From the NCBI RefSeq assembly GCF_029784155.1, contig NC_073692.1, forward strand, positions 422,530,305 through 422,594,304: a DNA stretch of 64,000 nucleotides, given 5' to 3'. The DNA comes from Uranotaenia lowii. Lineage: Eukaryota > Arthropoda > Insecta > Diptera > Culicidae. The notes beneath the pieces were generated by a model that was not told the origin of the DNA, did not search any database, and saw only the letters and a program-made list of their open reading frames with translations. The position numbers and the translations under genes are program-made. Shown in pieces: positions 61,151 to 64,000 of this stretch (positions within the stretch are counted from its first letter, which is position 1; each line of letters opens with the position of its first letter).

Positions 61151-64000
61151 ATTAATGAATGAAATAGCTTGCTTTGATTTTGATTTTGTTTCACAGAATC
61201 TGTTATACAAAATATGGAACAAATTGTGAGCTACCAAAGTTGAGTTTGACAGAAATATTAGGAAAAATATCAAAACTATCCTGGTTTGCTCCTTTCAAGG
61301 CAATTGTTAATAATTACCTTATTTTAAAATGGCTGGCTGCTATTATATTTTTTCCCTTAAAAGGTTAAATGTCGAAAAATTGAATAACAGGTAGTTTATC
61401 CAGTTCCAATTAATTTCAGCAAAGTTATAACTCCCAAGGCATTCCAGGAAAATCCCAACAATCGATTACAACATAATATTTATTCAATTTAAAATGTTTC
61501 CAAGGAATTGTTATTGCGAGTAACAACTTTTCCTTCACCAGTTACTCGTTCCATTCCGAATGCAGAATGCAGAAAACAAACCGAGCAGGAAAAGGCCAAT
61601 GAATTCATTTGTCTCGATGAATAGTCCAAAACCAAATCCATTTTCTCGGTCCGTTCCATACTTTGTCCGACAGCAATGATGGTCAACCTTCTTCCGACTT
61701 CCCCTTTTGGTTGGAGATTTTTTAACTGAAGTAAAGGTGCACCATGATGATGATGACGATGCAGAACCCCAATCCTATTACATCTGAAACCCGATGACAG
61801 ACTCAAACTTTAAGTTGTGTCAGTGGTGTGGCTAAAGTTCGTGCTAAATTTCAAAACCTTCAGCTTGAAACCTTCAACTAAAATAAATGTCAGCTAGGAA
61901 CTGAGCTTGAATTTAAAAGTTTTTAAATTATTCTAAAGATTGTATTTTTTTTAATTTTAAGAAAATTGCCAAGAAGCTTATCCCAACAGCATGATCTGAA
62001 AATTTTATTTTCATGCTTTTGAAAATTTCGCATTGAAATTTGATACATAAGTTTAAAATCAGGCCGCACTGTACCCATGGACAATCACCCCTTCTCCGGT
62101 TCAAGTTTGTTTGATAAAATCATTCAAAAATGGCAAATAATCCTCCTGCAAACATATTCTTCGTGAGTGGAAAGTTGCCATATGTGTGTTTTCCACCCAA
62201 ATACATGTGATGATGAGACATGCATGCCACAGACAGAAGATATGACAGTCAGTATTATTTTTCCACGTCGACGCCAACGCCTGGGCCACGTGCTTTTGTT
62301 TGGGGGATCATTCGGTTCACGGAAGGTTGAGGTGTGATTATTATTTTGTCAACTTCACAGTTTTGGTTTCAAAGCTAGTTTTGTGTTTTTGTCCCCTTAA
62401 CCTTCGTTTCACGGAATTCAAAATCAATCCCAATGCCCGGGAACTTCAATACTCGAGAAAATATGATACTTACCCCCTTCAATTTGGTTTAATTTGTTCA
62501 ACAGTTTCCGGCATCCGGGGAAGGGTAACAACAGAGAGCGATCGGAACAGACAAATAGAAAATCCACACACGTGTGCGGTGTCATCGTTTCAGTCAACCT
62601 CAAAATCCGCGCCTGGAGCCAGATGAAAATTTCCATCCGGGCCATTACCAACACCCGCGCCGCGCAAACGCCTAAACCTCACCCCATTACATCGAAGTGG
62701 TGCGTTAGAGTCCGTTTCCCGGAAGCAATCGAAAGGGATAACCCCCTAGGGGCGGTGGACCTGGCAGGGCCCACATTCTAGTAACACACAGGATACACTG
62801 CCCGGCCCACCCATATCTATCATACAGATGTTTTCAATTACATTTTCTCCCATCGCATTGGTTTGAATGGCCAGCCAGTCGATCCATTTTGCCCACCCCT
62901 TCTTGACCTGTTTCCAATCTTCGGTGTTGCCCTACCCCTTCTTGCTTCGAAAAGCGCAGCCAGGGATGTATCACGAGAGCTGAAATCCGATTCGATTAAG
63001 GGAACTTTGCGTTAAAAACCTATTTGAAATTAGAAGTACCGATATCGCAATCAAGATTTCTTTTCTTGAACTAAAAAAAAAGTTAAAATAATATAGATGA
63101 GAGGTAGATTATAAACAAATATAAATTTCTTCTTTTGTAATTTTTTATTCCTTTTAAATAGATTTAAAATACAGTTAGAGATGAAATTTTTTGCCAAATC
63201 TGGAGGTATAACTCGTTGATTTAAGTCAAAGGTAACTTTGATCAGATTGTGTCTGTGTTCTGTTCTGGAAGCGATTACAACTTGAAAACCACCGCGCTGA
63301 AAACTTGACCTTTTGAGTAGCCTTGAACTAGTATAGCAATAAGTATACTCAAACGTTCAAATTCATCATTTGCAGGTTGGCAGCTCTCAGCTAAAAAAAT
63401 TTAAATTTGCAATTTGAGAAATATTATTTCATTGCATTACGACTGTTTTTGATAGAACAACGCAGAGATTTTTTTTTTTCATTGTCTTATACTACCGTTC
63501 CAAGCAAAACTGTCCCATGTGACTTAAGGATCATTTTCACTTTTTTGCTGGAAACGGTTTCTTTTAGAGTTAACTTTCGAAGAAAACCACAAACAAGTAT
63601 ACTTTATTCTAAACTTTTACGATATTTTCTTTAAAGTGGTTGTTTTTAGGTTGATATTTCTACGCAAGAATGCTACACTAGAGGAAATTCCATGAAAAAA
63701 ACAAATATTATCAAAAATTCTTTTGAGATGAGTTTAAACTGTTGAACATAATTATATTTACCGAAAATAACACTAAAATAGAAGGTGAATAAAAGCCTCA
63801 AGTGATTTGTTTAGAGATATTTTCACCCATACTTTTCGGTATGCACTACTTTGAGGATCGATACTAAACTATATATTTTTATAAAGAGGAACTTATTTCT
63901 CAAATAACGCTTCAACTTGATAATTTGGAAAAAAGACACTTAAAGAGCTTTTAAAATGTTAGAGAAAGTGTAGCCGTGTGACAGTTTTTCGTAGATATAG
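61151..64000. other. Spacer with GC-richer islands, no gene recognised
   Basis: 61489-61806 (minus) and 62300-62781 (plus and minus) hold frames of 76-108 codons in GC-richer sequence, with no domain or signal I recognise. 63000-64000 is AT-rich. A local ATGATGATGATGACGATG simple repeat lies at about 61743-61760. Confidence 0.45.

Overview
The window is eukaryotic nuclear DNA, AT-rich and crowded with repeats. It has no operons, no ribosomal RNA genes and no clear intact host protein gene. The mobile elements point to an insect, most likely a dipteran and plausibly a mosquito-lineage genome: tRNA-derived SINEs, jockey/CR1/I-type LINE remnants, TA-flanked Tc1/mariner-type nonautonomous elements, hAT-like elements with 8-bp target duplications, a TTAA-flanked foldback, and an initiator-plus-DPE core promoter. 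The organism call is inference from element types, not from a marker gene.

Layout. 1-5.2 kb: an identical 353-bp direct duplication, a 670-bp pure (AC)n tract, a hAT-like element carrying a second hAT-like element (both with 8-bp target duplications), and two copies of a tRNA-like repeat. 6.5-7.7 kb: a retroelement-like tail of diverged 140-bp units. 8.0-8.6 kb: a foldback. 9.8-11.8 kb: a 2-kb TTAA-flanked foldback with almost identical arms. 11.8-12.7 kb: a TA-flanked element carrying a complete SINE. 15.55-19.25 kb: a 3.7-kb palindrome of a 9-bp minisatellite. 22.3-23.1 kb: a degraded tandem element. 26.2-30.1 kb: a Tc1-like element that contains a hAT-like and a TA-flanked element. 30.5-31.4 kb: another TA-flanked element.

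34.6-34.75 kb holds the best host-gene candidate: initiator, correctly spaced DPE, a short leader and an 18-residue secretory signal ending near a splice-donor-like site, so the sequence downstream may be its first intron. 35.2-38.4 kb is a 3.2-kb succession of different 7-bp repeats. 43.2-43.9 kb is a GC-richer block ending in (AT)n. 44.8-47.5 kb is a TA-flanked element next to a decayed LINE (PHD and zinc-knuckle ORF1 plus an endonuclease piece). 51.8-53.9 kb is an element built of 150-bp hairpin-bearing units. 55.2-55.8 kb is a 5'-truncated LINE with a 10-bp target duplication. 56.5-57.3 kb is another TA-flanked element. 58.2-59.65 kb is an element with possible intron-like interruptions. 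60.8-61.1 kb is an imperfect palindrome.

Between these lie moderately GC-richer islands (about 8.7-9.3, 13.2-15.1, 19.5-20.3, 21.3-22.0, 32.8-33.9, 34.4-35.1, 39.8-40.6, 49.0-49.6, 50.2-51.0, 61.5-61.8, 62.1-63.0 kb). They look like single-copy intronic or intergenic DNA; I recognise no exon in them except the 34.69-kb candidate. No set of genes here works together as a pathway. The main biology is repeat dynamics: nested transposition, inverted duplication of satellites, and families whose terminal motif is repeated internally.
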